The notes below the pieces were generated by a model, which worked only from the letters and a program-made list of their open reading frames with translations, was not told where the DNA came from and did not search any database. This document shows, one piece after another, positions 1-8,431 of a stretch of DNA of 33,316 bases (the stretch's first letter is position 1; every line of letters begins with the position of its first letter). This DNA comes from Alphaproteobacteria bacterium (GTDB lineage Bacteria; Pseudomonadota; Alphaproteobacteria; Sphingomonadales; Kordiimonadaceae). Where the stretch lies: NCBI GenBank assembly GCA_013372975.1, contig JABXIS010000095.1, forward strand, positions 1 through 33,316, written 5' to 3'. A program made the position numbers and the translations under genes.

Positions 1-1162
1 CGCACATGCTTGCAGACTGCTCAGGCATTTCAACGATTGCCGGGTTCACATAATATGCGTCGCCATATTCATCAGCCAGGGCGCGGCCACCACCTGTTAC
101 AACGCCACCTTCGCCGCGAGCGGCTTCAAGGGCGCGCTCCATGGCATCGAATGACATTTTGTCGATCAGCGGGCCAACCAGTGTACCTTGCTTGAGCGGG
201 TCGCCGATACGGATGCTGCTATAGGCTTTCTTCAGGCGTGGCACCAGATCGTCATATACGCTCTCATGAACGATCAGGCGACGCGTGGATGTGCAGCGCT
301 GGCCTGCTGTGCCAACGGAACCGAACACGATACCGGGGATAGCCATTTCAAGGTCGGCAGAAGGCGCAACGATGATGGCGTTGTTGCCACCCAGCTCGAG
401 GATGCATTTGCCGAAACGCTCGGCGACACGTGGGCCAACTTCGCGGCCCATGCGTGTAGATCCAGTTGCGGAAATCAGCGGTACACGCTTGTCGTCAACC
501 AGCTGTTCGCCAACGTCGCGCATGCCGATGATAACACTTGAAAGGCCTTCTGGGGCATCATCGCCAAATTTGGCAATGGCCCGCTCGAGAATTTTCTGAC
601 ACGCAACGGCGGTCATTGGTGTTTTCTCTGATGGCTTCCAGATGCAAGGATCGCCACATGCCAGTGCAAGTGCGGCATTCCATGCCCATACAGCGACCGG
701 GAAGTTGAAGGCAGAGATGATGCCAACAGGGCCCAGTGGCTGCCAGTATTCACGCATGTGGTGACCTGGGCGCTCAGACGCGATGGTCAGGCCGTGTACC
801 TGGCGAGAAAGACCAACTGCGAAATCGCAGATGTCGATCATTTCCTGAACTTCGCCTTTGCCTTCTTCGAAGATCTTGCCGCATTCTGCTGTTACGAGGG
901 CACCGAGGGCGTCCTTGTATGTGCGCAGCTCTTCACCCAGCAGGCGAACCAGTTCACCACGACGAGGGGCCGGAACAGTGCGCCATTTCTTGAAGGCTTC
1001 AGTTGCGGCCGTGATTTTCGCGTCGACGGACTCTTTTGTGTCCATCTTCACGCGGCCCATCAGGCCACCGTCGATTGGGGAATGAACATCCAGATCGCCA
1101 TTTTCAAACTGGCTTGGGTTGATGTCCAGATCCTTGAGGATGTCAGCAACACGTGCTTGCAT
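1..1162 (-). CDS. Aldehyde dehydrogenase, ALDH7-like (probable alpha-aminoadipate semialdehyde dehydrogenase), C-terminus cut by window edge
   Basis: Translating the minus strand from the ATG at 1162 gives 387 residues that run off the left edge, so roughly the last 110-120 residues of a usual ~500-residue ALDH are missing. The catalytic motifs are visible: the general-base Glu256 in LELGG and the nucleophile Cys290 in GQRCTSTRR, 34 residues apart as expected. The segment ending EMPEQSASMC leads into the usual EETFAPIL-type region. The overall pattern (MDTKESVD, ISAFNFPVAVWAWN, VACQKILE) resembles ALDH7/antiquitin, which oxidises alpha-aminoadipate semialdehyde or its cyclic imine to L-2-aminoadipate with NAD(P)+. 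The gene starts 21 bp after the stop of the ThDP-enzyme gene and is the last visible gene of the saccharopine operon. That position supports the substrate assignment, which remains inference. A broad-specificity semialdehyde dehydrogenase is the alternative. Confidence 0.9.
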   Translation of the reverse strand, partial: MQARVADILKDLDINPSQFENGDLDVHSPIDGGLMGRVKMDTKESVDAKITAATEAFKKWRTVPAPRRGELVRLLGEELRTYKDALGALVTAECGKIFEEGKGEVQEMIDICDFAVGLSRQVHGLTIASERPGHHMREYWQPLGPVGIISAFNFPVAVWAWNAALALACGDPCIWKPSEKTPMTAVACQKILERAIAKFGDDAPEGLSSVIIGMRDVGEQLVDDKRVPLISATGSTRMGREVGPRVAERFGKCILELGGNNAIIVAPSADLEMAIPGIVFGSVGTAGQRCTSTRRLIVHESVYDDLVPRLKKAYSSIRIGDPLKQGTLVGPLIDKMSFDAMERALEAARGEGGVVTGGGRALADEYGDAYYVNPAIVEMPEQSASMC

Positions 1163-1183
1163 CGATATTCTCCTTGGAATGTC

Positions 1184-2845
1184 TTACTTGTTTCTCAGGC
1201 CCGAGAGTGTGGCCGTTGGGCCAATCGCTTCCGGGTCTATCTTGATTTCAATCAGCGCTGGTTTGCCGGCCTTGCGGGCGGCATCCAGTGCCGGGGCGAA
1301 TTCTTCCGTGGTTTGCACGCGGGCTGCGTGCAGGCCGAAACTTTCGGCAAAGGCCACGAAATCCGGGTTTGTCAGTTCGGTGCCTGACACCCGGTAAGGG
1401 TAGTCGCGTTCCTGGTGCATACGGATCGTGCCGTACATGCCGTTATTGAACACGAGGAAAATGACGTTCGCGTTATAGCGGGCGGCTGTTGCCAGCTCCA
1501 TGGCGCTCATCATGAAACAGCCGTCTCCGCCACAGGCGATGACTGTTTTCTCAGGCGCAATGATTTTGGCCGCAATACCCGCTGGCACGCCATAGCCCAT
1601 TGCGCCGGACGTTGGTGCAAGCTGGGTCGGGAAGGCGCGGTAATGATAAAAGCGGTGCAGCCATGCAGCATAGTTGCCGGCGCCGTTGCAGAAGATTGTG
1701 TCTTCCGGCAGCACCTCACGCATATGTTCATAAAGTGCCGCTACCTGTACATCACCGGGGTTTTCTGTAGGCGTTGTCCAGGCTTCATAGTCAGCGCGGG
1801 CATCTGCGGTATAGCCGGCCCATTTTTCGTTACCGACGAGTTCCATATCTGCCAACAGTGGTGCGATGGTTTGCGGTGTCGCATTGATTGCCAAATCAGG
1901 CTGGTACACACGGCCCAGTTCCTCGGCGCCCTGATGCATGTGGATAAGTGTCTGGCTTGGTACAGGCACGCTCAGACGCTCGTAACCACCAGTTGTCATC
2001 TCGCCAAGGCGTGGGCCCAGCACGAGGATCACATCTGCGTCCTGCATGCGCTTCACCAACTTGGGGTTCGCACCAATGCCCATGTCACCAATATAGTTGG
2101 CGTGGCTGTTGTTGAACCGGTCCTGACAGCGGAACGATACGCTGATGGGCAGATTGTTCTTTTCGGCGAATGTCTGGATCTGCGTAACGGATGCATCGTT
2201 CCAGCCGCTGCCACCCAGCATGATGAAGGGACGCTCTGAACCCTCAAGCAGGGTTTTCAGTTCGGCCATGTCTTCTGCGCCGGGATGTGCAAGCGCTGGC
2301 TTGTATGGCACGCACAGTTGTTCCGGGCACAATTCGCGCAACATGTCTTCCGGCAAAGCAAGAGCAACCGGGCCGGGGCGACCACTTGTCGCCACACGGA
2401 AGGCACGGCCAACATATTCCGCCATGCGGGACGGGTCGTTGATCTCGGCAGTCCATTTGGTGACTTCACTCAGGAACCGGCGGTAATCGATTTCCTGGAA
2501 GGCTTCGCGCTCTACCTGGTCGGCAGCCACCTGGCCAATGAACATGATCATTGGGGTGCTGTCTTGAAAAGCAGTATGGAGGCCGATGGTGGCATGGGTT
2601 GCACCCGGGCCACGGGTAACAAAACAGATGCCCGGCTTGCCGGTCATTTTGCCGTAGGCTTCCGCCATATTGGCGGCGCCCGCTTCGTGACGGCAGGTGA
2701 TGAACTTCAATCTGGTGTCGGCGTCATGGAAGGCATCCAGTGCCGCCAGATAGCTTTCACCAGGTACACCAAAGGCCGTGTCGGCGCCGTTTGCAATAAG
2801 CGCTTCGATCAGGGCCTGACCACCAGTGATTTGTTTGTTCGTCAT
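1184..2845 (-). CDS. Thiamine-diphosphate-dependent enzyme, acetolactate synthase/2-oxoacid decarboxylase-like
   Basis: This 553-residue protein has the full three-domain layout of the acetolactate synthase/POX family. The N-terminal pyrimidine-binding domain has FGVPGES, whose Glu30 would activate the cofactor, followed by CRHEAGAANMAEAYG. The C-terminal pyrophosphate-binding domain has GGDGCFMMSAMELATAAR followed by FNNGMYG, the GDG-x(~25)-NN signature. It lies 3 bp after the glutamate-forming saccharopine dehydrogenase gene and just before the aldehyde dehydrogenase, so it is co-transcribed with lysine catabolism genes. No acetolactate synthase small subunit or other ilv gene is nearby, which argues against branched-chain amino acid synthesis. 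A 2-oxoacid derived from lysine, such as 2-oxoadipate, is a possible substrate, but sequence alone does not show this. Confidence 0.9.
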   Translation of the reverse strand: MTNKQITGGQALIEALIANGADTAFGVPGESYLAALDAFHDADTRLKFITCRHEAGAANMAEAYGKMTGKPGICFVTRGPGATHATIGLHTAFQDSTPMIMFIGQVAADQVEREAFQEIDYRRFLSEVTKWTAEINDPSRMAEYVGRAFRVATSGRPGPVALALPEDMLRELCPEQLCVPYKPALAHPGAEDMAELKTLLEGSERPFIMLGGSGWNDASVTQIQTFAEKNNLPISVSFRCQDRFNNSHANYIGDMGIGANPKLVKRMQDADVILVLGPRLGEMTTGGYERLSVPVPSQTLIHMHQGAEELGRVYQPDLAINATPQTIAPLLADMELVGNEKWAGYTADARADYEAWTTPTENPGDVQVAALYEHMREVLPEDTIFCNGAGNYAAWLHRFYHYRAFPTQLAPTSGAMGYGVPAGIAAKIIAPEKTVIACGGDGCFMMSAMELATAARYNANVIFLVFNNGMYGTIRMHQERDYPYRVSGTELTNPDFVAFAESFGLHAARVQTTEEFAPALDAARKAGKPALIEIKIDPEAIGPTATLSGLRNK

Positions 2846-2848
2846 AAA

Positions 2849-4012
2849 TTAAATCTCGACATTTTCGGCGCGCATGGTGACGCCTGCATCTTTAAGTCCG
2901 CGCAACCAAACCTTCGCTTCGGTGGGGTCTGTGAGGGCGGCATGAACGCCTGGGGTGAATGCCCTACGGCGGACAGCTTTTACAGCTTGCGCAACGGTCA
3001 GGGAAACTGTCCGGGCCATCGCCGTTTGCCAGCCGCTTCCCACTTCGTCAAGCGCCAGCGATCCGGACCAGATAATATTGCCATCAGCGTCACGGGCGAT
3101 CAGGGCCACATAGAGGACAACCCGGTCTTCCTCGCCATCCATATAGGCATGATCGGCCCACAGTTTTTCAGACAGCGCTTTCAGGCCGTCTGCGTCCAGT
3201 GTTTCCACCTGCGTGAAGATGTCTGCCCATGCCTCTTTCCAACCGCCAAGGCGCAAGGTGCCGCGCACGAAGGTTTTCAGGTTTGCTTCACCATCAAGGC
3301 CGTATTCCTCGACGTAGGGCAGGCTGTTACGGTTTGGGTAAACCTCAAATGTTTCGCCGGCGATGTCGAGGCTGGACACATCGTGCCATACCTTCTCAAC
3401 CAGCTTTTCCCTGCCTGCGTCAATGCAGCGTGCAGGGTTGGTCAGTGCCTTCAAGACGCCGAAAGGTGTCCAGGAGAACTTGTAAGTAAAGTCTGTGTTT
3501 TCCGCGGGAATGCCGCCACAGTGAGACACAAACTCAATCTCATGGCCTTTGCCCAGTGCGCCGGCCTTCTTGGCCTCGTCTACAAGTATATGGGCCAGTA
3601 AGTGATCGATGCCGGGATCAAGGCCCACTTCGTTCACAAATGACAGGCCATGATCTTTCGCCGCACCGTCGAGCGCACGCATGGCTTCGTCCACATAGCT
3701 GGATGTTACAACGTGCGCCCCAACTTCCAGTGCCATATCCGCCACAGCAATATGGAGTGTGGCTGGCAGCATGGACACGATCACATCGCCAGCGTTTACA
3801 TGGTTCTTGAAATTCTCAACCGAACCCCGGTCTCCCAGGTTCAGTGCTGCAAATTCGAACGAGGTGCCCTCGGGCATCTGTTTTTTGAGGAATTGTGCCC
3901 GGTCATCTGTCATGTCCCATAGGGTGACAGCACTGGTTTCTGCAGCGAGGGCAACCAGCCCTGGGCCGGAAGCCAGGCCTGCGCCAATCCAGTGAATGCG
4001 ATGATCTGCCAT
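2849..4012 (-). CDS. Saccharopine dehydrogenase (L-glutamate-forming), LYS9-like
   Basis: The 387-residue protein begins with a Rossmann dinucleotide-binding segment (HWIGAGLASGPG, residues ~6-17). It then has the family hallmark NEVGLDPGIDHLLA near residue 127 and the saccharopine-dehydrogenase C-terminal domain (FVSHCGGIPA, YKFSWTPFGVL). It should cleave saccharopine to glutamate and 2-aminoadipate 6-semialdehyde with NAD(P)+. The ATG at 4012 lies 1 bp beyond the stop of the lysine-forming enzyme gene (4014-4016), so the two are probably translationally coupled. Together they are the two halves of the bifunctional enzyme found in plants and animals. The protein is cytosolic and has no signal peptide. 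Family assignment is firm; direction in vivo (catabolic) is inferred from the aldehyde dehydrogenase and Lrp-type regulator around it. Confidence 0.93.
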   Translation of the reverse strand: MADHRIHWIGAGLASGPGLVALAAETSAVTLWDMTDDRAQFLKKQMPEGTSFEFAALNLGDRGSVENFKNHVNAGDVIVSMLPATLHIAVADMALEVGAHVVTSSYVDEAMRALDGAAKDHGLSFVNEVGLDPGIDHLLAHILVDEAKKAGALGKGHEIEFVSHCGGIPAENTDFTYKFSWTPFGVLKALTNPARCIDAGREKLVEKVWHDVSSLDIAGETFEVYPNRNSLPYVEEYGLDGEANLKTFVRGTLRLGGWKEAWADIFTQVETLDADGLKALSEKLWADHAYMDGEEDRVVLYVALIARDADGNIIWSGSLALDEVGSGWQTAMARTVSLTVAQAVKAVRRRAFTPGVHAALTDPTEAKVWLRGLKDAGVTMRAENVEI

Positions 4013-4013
4013 A

Positions 4014-5090
4014 TCAGGAAGCCTTCCGTGCTGTCAGGGCCTCGCAGGCATGGTCAAAACATGCAGCGCAATTGTTCCACACCAGGTCACTATTCCGATT
4101 GGGCAATGATTTCAGGAAGGGCAGCAAAAGCCCCGAAAATTCCATACTGGCTTCGGTTGGCAGCAGCGATGGCAGATTATCAATGGCAATCAAGTCCAGA
4201 TCAGCAGTTACCGAAATGGCAGGCGTTTTCCAGCAGGTCGGCGCGTCATAGAGCGGCAGCGGATTGAAATCGCTGAACGGATCGCACGATACATCCGAAA
4301 TAACGCTCAGGCGATTGTCGCCTTTCACGTGATCTTTGGTCAGGAACGCCGGAATAGCATCTGCAACAAAGGCGCAATTGATCAGAATGTCGTGGTTAAG
4401 GATGGCATCGCGGTCCAGATCGGCTGTTTCTTTCCTGCCCCATTTGGTGACCTTGATGCCGTGGCGTTCAAGAATTTCTGCGGCACCCTTGCCACTGCGG
4501 CCACCTGCGCCAATAACCAGTGCCGTTGGCGTTTTGCTGTCTGTAGTCCGGCTTTTGATCAATTCGTCCAGGGCCTGGGCGCTTTCGAAGGGTGTCAGGC
4601 CATTGTTCACATAGGACTGACGGCCGGCTTTTTGGTCATGCCACTGCAAAAGAGCAAGGGCTGCGCCCATGTAGCCTGCCCAATAGCCGAACGCGACAAC
4701 GCGTCGGCCGCTTGCGTCTGTCATATATTCGATATCAAGGAGAGAGCCGCCACCTTTGAGGAAGCGAGCAAGCAATGTTTGCCAGCCAGCTTGTTCCTTG
4801 TAGGCATGAGCGAAATAAATGTGCGTGTGAATGAGGGTTTCCGGGGTGGCAGGCAGTTCCTTGAGGCCAAGGATAATGGCGTCCTTTGGTGCCTTTTCCC
4901 ACGCACCTGGCTCGGCCATGGTGCAACCGGCAGACTCGTAAAGCCCGTTCTCAAAAATACGCTTCTCGGATTTTTCGACGACAACGTCGACGCCCGATGC
5001 GATCAACTCTTTTGCACCGTCTGGCAAAAGGGGTGTGCGCCGTTCTGTTGTGCGCGCTTCCTCCCGAAGCCATAAAGTCAGCTTAGCCAT
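4014..5090 (-). CDS. Saccharopine dehydrogenase (NAD+, L-lysine-forming), LYS1-like
   Basis: The protein resembles yeast LYS1 over its length. It starts MAKLTLWLREEARTTERRTPL, contains the lysine/2-oxoglutarate-site pattern HIYFAHAYKEQAGW and FLKGGGSLLDIEYM, and has the nucleotide-binding stretch ALVIGAGGRSGKGAAEIL. In catabolism it would condense lysine and 2-oxoglutarate into saccharopine using a reduced nicotinamide cofactor. I place the start at the ATG at 5090 because alignment with the family begins there and a purine-rich GAGTGGG lies just upstream. A GTG at 5102 would add four residues and is possible. It is the first gene of the minus-strand operon, divergent from the Lrp/AsnC regulator across an AT-rich spacer. 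Confidence 0.92.
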   Translation of the reverse strand: MAKLTLWLREEARTTERRTPLLPDGAKELIASGVDVVVEKSEKRIFENGLYESAGCTMAEPGAWEKAPKDAIILGLKELPATPETLIHTHIYFAHAYKEQAGWQTLLARFLKGGGSLLDIEYMTDASGRRVVAFGYWAGYMGAALALLQWHDQKAGRQSYVNNGLTPFESAQALDELIKSRTTDSKTPTALVIGAGGRSGKGAAEILERHGIKVTKWGRKETADLDRDAILNHDILINCAFVADAIPAFLTKDHVKGDNRLSVISDVSCDPFSDFNPLPLYDAPTCWKTPAISVTADLDLIAIDNLPSLLPTEASMEFSGLLLPFLKSLPNRNSDLVWNNCAACFDHACEALTARKAS

Positions 5091-5177
5091 ATACCCACTC
5101 ACTACTTGGTTTTCTCCCGAAGCAGATACTCTAGTCGTTAAAGTGATGGCTATGAATAGCGATATGGTATATAAAAA

Positions 5178-5192
5178 CCGTCAAATTAACGG
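5178..5192. promoter_or_regulatory. Candidate operator dyad between saccharopine operon and Lrp/AsnC gene
   Basis: CCGTCAAATTAACGG is a dyad with 4-bp arms in a notably AT-rich spacer between two divergent genes. Read on the minus strand it contains TTGACG, a good -35 hexamer for the operon, although I find no convincing -10. A second AT-rich near-dyad follows at about 5191-5210, and a small one (GCTAT-GA-ATAGC) sits at 5149-5160. Lrp/AsnC proteins commonly bind such AT-rich dyads next to their own gene. The assignment rests on position and symmetry only. Confidence 0.35.
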
Positions 5193-5252
5193 AAATTGTT
5201 AAATTTTACCGGCATATTGTTGCCGGGTGATTTGTGTGGACGGGAGTTGGTC

Positions 5253-5678
5253 ATGGATTCCACAGATGAGAAATTGCTGGAGCTTTTAACGGCGAACAGC
5301 CGCGAGGGTACATCGTCCCTTGCGCGGAAGCTGGGGTTATCCCGGTCCACGGTTCAAGATCGCATAAATCGCCTGGTCGACAGGAAGGTGATCGCGGGCT
5401 TCACCGTCAAAAAACACCCGGAATTTGAAGGAAAAATGATCTCGGCACATGTGCTGCTGTCGATTGACCAAAAGTATGCCCAGCAAGCCATCGGCCTGAT
5501 GAAGACCCGGTCGCAGATCAAGACGTTGTTTGTGGTTTCCGGAGCCTACGATTTGATCGCGATCGTGAAAGCGCCAACCATGGAAGAGATTGACCAGACG
5601 CTGGACTTTATCCTTGCAATCAATGGCGTGAATAAAACCAACACTTCGCTGGTGCTGTCGGCTAAGAAGGAGACATAG
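5253..5678 (+). CDS. Lrp/AsnC family transcriptional regulator
   Basis: The protein has 141 residues, a normal length for the family. Residues 1-60 form the winged helix-turn-helix (SSLARKLGLSRSTVQDRINRL). The rest is the ligand-binding RAM/AsnC effector domain, including VVSGAYDLIAIVKAPTMEEIDQTLDFI. I chose the ATG at 5253 because GGGAG lies 6 bp upstream and the HTH then starts at the usual position; the frame is open to a TTG at 5196 but that extension is unlike the family. The gene is divergent from the lysine-degradation operon and is probably its lysine- or intermediate-responsive regulator as well as its own. That role is inferred from position. Confidence 0.92.
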   Translation: MDSTDEKLLELLTANSREGTSSLARKLGLSRSTVQDRINRLVDRKVIAGFTVKKHPEFEGKMISAHVLLSIDQKYAQQAIGLMKTRSQIKTLFVVSGAYDLIAIVKAPTMEEIDQTLDFILAINGVNKTNTSLVLSAKKET

Positions 5679-5808
5679 TTTTGCAAACGGAATGCCGTTG
5701 CACGGATTTCAACTTCCCCTCACCCAAGCGTGAAAAGCGTTGAATGGTATCTTGCGCACTTGTGAGGGTACAGAAAGGAAACCGAATTTTGAGGATTGTT
5801 ATTACTAT

Positions 5809-6738
5809 ATGACCGACAACAGAAATTCCACGCCAAGTCCTCTGGTCGCAGCAGAGCTGTGCCAGTCAGCCACATACGGCACGCCGGAAGAGGTTGCTGA
5901 TGGCGTTCTACGCATATTGGCCTGCAACGCCAAGGATTATACCGGTCCGGGAACCAACACATATATTGTTGGCAATCAGGACGTTTGGATTATTGATCCC
6001 GGGCCAGCAGACAAGGCTCATGTTGACGCTGTTCTTGCGGCGGTTGCCGGCCGGACGGTGCGTGGTATTTTGATAACCCACACCCATCTGGACCACAGCC
6101 CCGCAGCTGACCTTTTGAAAGCCGAGACGCAGGCGAAAACATACGGCTTTGGGCCATTGTCTGCTGATATTTTGGCCCTGACAGACGAGGAAGTGGATAC
6201 AGACTTTGTGCCGGACGTTTCGCTTGGCTGTGGTGCCCTCGTGGGGGAAGGCGATTGGCAGTTGATGGCGGTGCATACGCCGGGGCATTTCCCCAACCAT
6301 ATGTGCTATGCGCTGCCGCACAAGGGCATGTTGTTCTCTGGTGATCATGTGATGGGATGGTCCACTACCGTTGTGGTGCCGCCGCTTGGAAATCTTCGCG
6401 AATATATGGATAGCCTTGATAAGCTGGAGGCGGGCGGTGCCCGGCTAATGTTGCCAAGCCATGGGCCGGTGGTTGACGATTCCGTCGCCCGTATCCGGGA
6501 AGTACGCGATCATCGCATGATGCGGCATGAGCAGGTAGCGGGCTGTCTCGCGCAGGGCACTACCGATCCGATAGCGATTGTGGCCGAAATATATGAAGGG
6601 CTGACCCCGCGGCTTATGGAAGCCGCGGCAGGGTGTGTCCGGGCGCACCTTGAAGAGCTCGAGGTGGAAGAAGGAAAGCCAACAAGAAATTTGGACGATT
6701 CTACATATCAAAAAGTAGAAAACATATTTGTGACATAA
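5809..6738 (+). CDS. MBL-fold metallo-hydrolase, LACTB2/glyoxalase-II-like
   Basis: The 309-residue protein carries the metallo-beta-lactamase metal signature THTHLDHSP (His91, His93, Asp95, His96). It is followed by HTPGHFPNHMCY, FSGDHVMGW and LPSHGPVV, which supply the remaining metal ligands. The preceding GPGTNTYIVG and WIIDPGP are typical of the LACTB2/hydroxyacylglutathione hydrolase branch. The C-terminal ~70 residues (HRMMRHEQVAGCL to HLEELEVEEG) look like the small winged-helix tail seen in LACTB2-type proteins. The start is uncertain: the frame is open to a TTG at 5740, but similarity to the family begins after the ATG at 5809, whose ribosome-binding site is weak. The substrate, a thioester, ester or RNA, cannot be told. 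It follows the Lrp gene by 130 bp in the same direction. Confidence 0.85.
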   Translation: MTDNRNSTPSPLVAAELCQSATYGTPEEVADGVLRILACNAKDYTGPGTNTYIVGNQDVWIIDPGPADKAHVDAVLAAVAGRTVRGILITHTHLDHSPAADLLKAETQAKTYGFGPLSADILALTDEEVDTDFVPDVSLGCGALVGEGDWQLMAVHTPGHFPNHMCYALPHKGMLFSGDHVMGWSTTVVVPPLGNLREYMDSLDKLEAGGARLMLPSHGPVVDDSVARIREVRDHRMMRHEQVAGCLAQGTTDPIAIVAEIYEGLTPRLMEAAAGCVRAHLEELEVEEGKPTRNLDDSTYQKVENIFVT

Positions 6739-6804
6739 AAACTGTAAGACAACTGAACGGCCCAAGACTGTATAGCGGATATCATTTGCAGGAGAGTGTC
6801 AGTT

Positions 6805-7053
6805 ATGGTTTTGAAAGCGAAAATACTGGGCTTTATAGCGACGCTTTTGGGGGTTAAAATACTTGTTGATCTTTATGCTGGAAATCCCTCTGGCGGTATG
6901 GCAGTTGCTGCACAGTTTCTGGGTTTGCCTGATGTGGCAGCGACATTTGGAAGTTTTTTTCTGGCAGCGCTTGGGCTGGGGTTTGGTTTGAGAGCCCTGA
7001 TCTGGAACAAGGTGTGCATTGGAGATCAGTGCGCCATTGATAGCCAGCGCTGA
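6805..7053 (+). CDS. Small membrane protein of unknown function
   Basis: This 82-residue protein has two hydrophobic stretches (residues ~6-23, LGFIATLLGVKILVDLY, and ~48-66, TFGSFFLAALGLGFGLRAL) and a short tail with two cysteines (CIGDQC). GGAGAG lies 8 bp before the ATG at 6805; an in-frame GTG at 6796 would overlap that ribosome-binding site, so the ATG is preferred. I do not recognise the family. It follows the MBL-hydrolase gene by 66 bp in the same direction and ends in a hairpin that overlaps its stop codon. Confidence 0.7.
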   Translation: MVLKAKILGFIATLLGVKILVDLYAGNPSGGMAVAAQFLGLPDVAATFGSFFLAALGLGFGLRALIWNKVCIGDQCAIDSQR

Positions 7054-7066
7054 AGTGCTGGCTATC
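7039..7066. terminator. Hairpin between convergent genes, possible bidirectional terminator
   Basis: GATAGCCAGCGC and GTGCTGGCTATC pair as a 12-bp stem with one G-U wobble around a TGAA loop. It sits between the stop of the small membrane gene, which lies in the loop region, and the end of the histidine kinase gene on the other strand. There is no clear T-tract on either side, so it may be weak or act through RNA stability. Confidence 0.5.
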
Positions 7067-7078
7067 AAACGTCTGCAA

Positions 7079-8431
7079 TCAAAATGTTAGCGAAAACTTC
7101 GCGCCGCCGCCTTCGCGTTCATTTAATGTGACCGATCCGCCGTGCGCTATCATTACCTGTCGGGTAAGGGCAAGCCCAACGCCACTGCCTTCCCGTTTGG
7201 TGGTGAAGAAAGGCACAAAAATTTTCCGGGCGATCTCCGCTGGGATGCCGGGGCCATTGTCGGCCATCTCGATCACCACACGGCCACGTTTGTTGAGGCG
7301 CGCTGAGAGCCAGACGGTGGCACCGTCGGCCTCACCAAGAGCCTGTTCAGCGTTCCTGAGCATATTGATCAACACCTGTTCGATCATGTCCCGATCAGCG
7401 GTGACGTCCAGTTCGCTGGGCTCGATATGGGTGACCAAGCGAAGGCCCTTCTCCTCCCATTTTTGAGTTGAGAGGCTGCAGACATCCTTGAACAGGCTAT
7501 CCAGCCGGATCAGCGATTTTTCAGGCGGCGGCAGGCGCGTGAGGCGGCGATAGCTTGATACAAACTGCATCAGGCTATCTGACCGACGCGCAACTGTGTT
7601 GACCGCATCTTTCACATCCTTCAACTCGTCCACAACCTCCGGATTTTCAGTTACCTTGCCGGCAGCGTCGTCCACCAGATCTACAGCCGTCTTGGCAAGG
7701 CTGGCCACTGGCGTAATGGAATTCATGATTTCGTGTGTGAGCACACGCACCAAATCCTGCCAGGCTTGCAGTTGTGCCAGATCCAGTTCGCTCTGGATGT
7801 CCTGCAGGCTTACGAGTTTTTCGGCCTTGCCGCTGATAATGATCTGGGTTGCGGCGACGGCTAGCTGCTGTTCGGTACCGTCGATGCGGAAGGCGGTCAG
7901 GTGGCGTTTGCCTGGATGAACTTGTTCCAGATCTTTGGCAAAGGCGTCACCAAACTGAGTCAAATCGGCTAGCCGTGTCACGTGAGCACTACCGAACAGG
8001 CGACGGGCGGCGTTGTTCCAAAGCGTGATAGCGCCATCACCATGAAGGGATAGAAGCGGCACGGGTACATGCTCCACAAGCGCCTTCAAATGCCTGAGTT
8101 CTTCTTCCTGCCCAGCGCGAACGGACTGAAAGCGTTGCAGAATGTCTGAAAAGGTGTCTCCCAATTCCCCGAACCCGGCGCCCAGCCCATGAAGGTTAAA
8201 CCGTTGGCTGAAATCCGCATACCGTGCAGCCTCGAGAAAACGGCTAACTTCTGCATTTGTTTTGGAAACGAAACGAATGACTTCATAGGTCAGCCCGCAG
8301 GTGATTAGGAAGGCCAAAAGTGTGGCGGCATAATAGCCTGGCGTGGTGATCAGGTAGGTCAGCAAAACAAGGGCGCCCATGATAACAAACAGGCGACCGG
8401 CCAGCAGCAGGCTGAATTTCTTAAAGCCCAT
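7079..8431 (-). CDS. Membrane-bound PAS/HAMP histidine kinase of an NtrB-like two-component system
   Basis: The 450-residue kinase has two N-terminal membrane helices (~7-28 and ~33-52) with almost no periplasmic loop between them, so it probably senses the membrane itself or an intracellular cue. A HAMP-like linker (~50-105) and a PAS domain (~115-215) follow. The dimerisation helix has LTHEIMNSITPV with the phospho-accepting His233. The ATPase domain has NMLRNAEQAL (N box), MADNGPGIP (G1), FVPFFTTKREGSGVGLAL (F and G2). The gene overlaps the regulator gene by 11 bp, so the two are translationally coupled partners. The placement divergent from an exporter operon suggests that the exporter is its output; the signal is unknown. 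Confidence 0.93.
   Translation of the reverse strand: MGFKKFSLLLAGRLFVIMGALVLLTYLITTPGYYAATLLAFLITCGLTYEVIRFVSKTNAEVSRFLEAARYADFSQRFNLHGLGAGFGELGDTFSDILQRFQSVRAGQEEELRHLKALVEHVPVPLLSLHGDGAITLWNNAARRLFGSAHVTRLADLTQFGDAFAKDLEQVHPGKRHLTAFRIDGTEQQLAVAATQIIISGKAEKLVSLQDIQSELDLAQLQAWQDLVRVLTHEIMNSITPVASLAKTAVDLVDDAAGKVTENPEVVDELKDVKDAVNTVARRSDSLMQFVSSYRRLTRLPPPEKSLIRLDSLFKDVCSLSTQKWEEKGLRLVTHIEPSELDVTADRDMIEQVLINMLRNAEQALGEADGATVWLSARLNKRGRVVIEMADNGPGIPAEIARKIFVPFFTTKREGSGVGLALTRQVMIAHGGSVTLNEREGGGAKFSLTF

Noticed and set aside
2285-3601. 438-residue plus-strand open frame
   Set aside because: It is antisense to two well-supported genes (ThDP enzyme and saccharopine dehydrogenase), spans their junction and has no family features.
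5683-5701. Hairpin after the Lrp gene as a terminator (GCAAACGG / CCGTTGC)
   Set aside because: The stem is short with a bulge and no T-tract follows; the downstream gene may still be transcribed by read-through.
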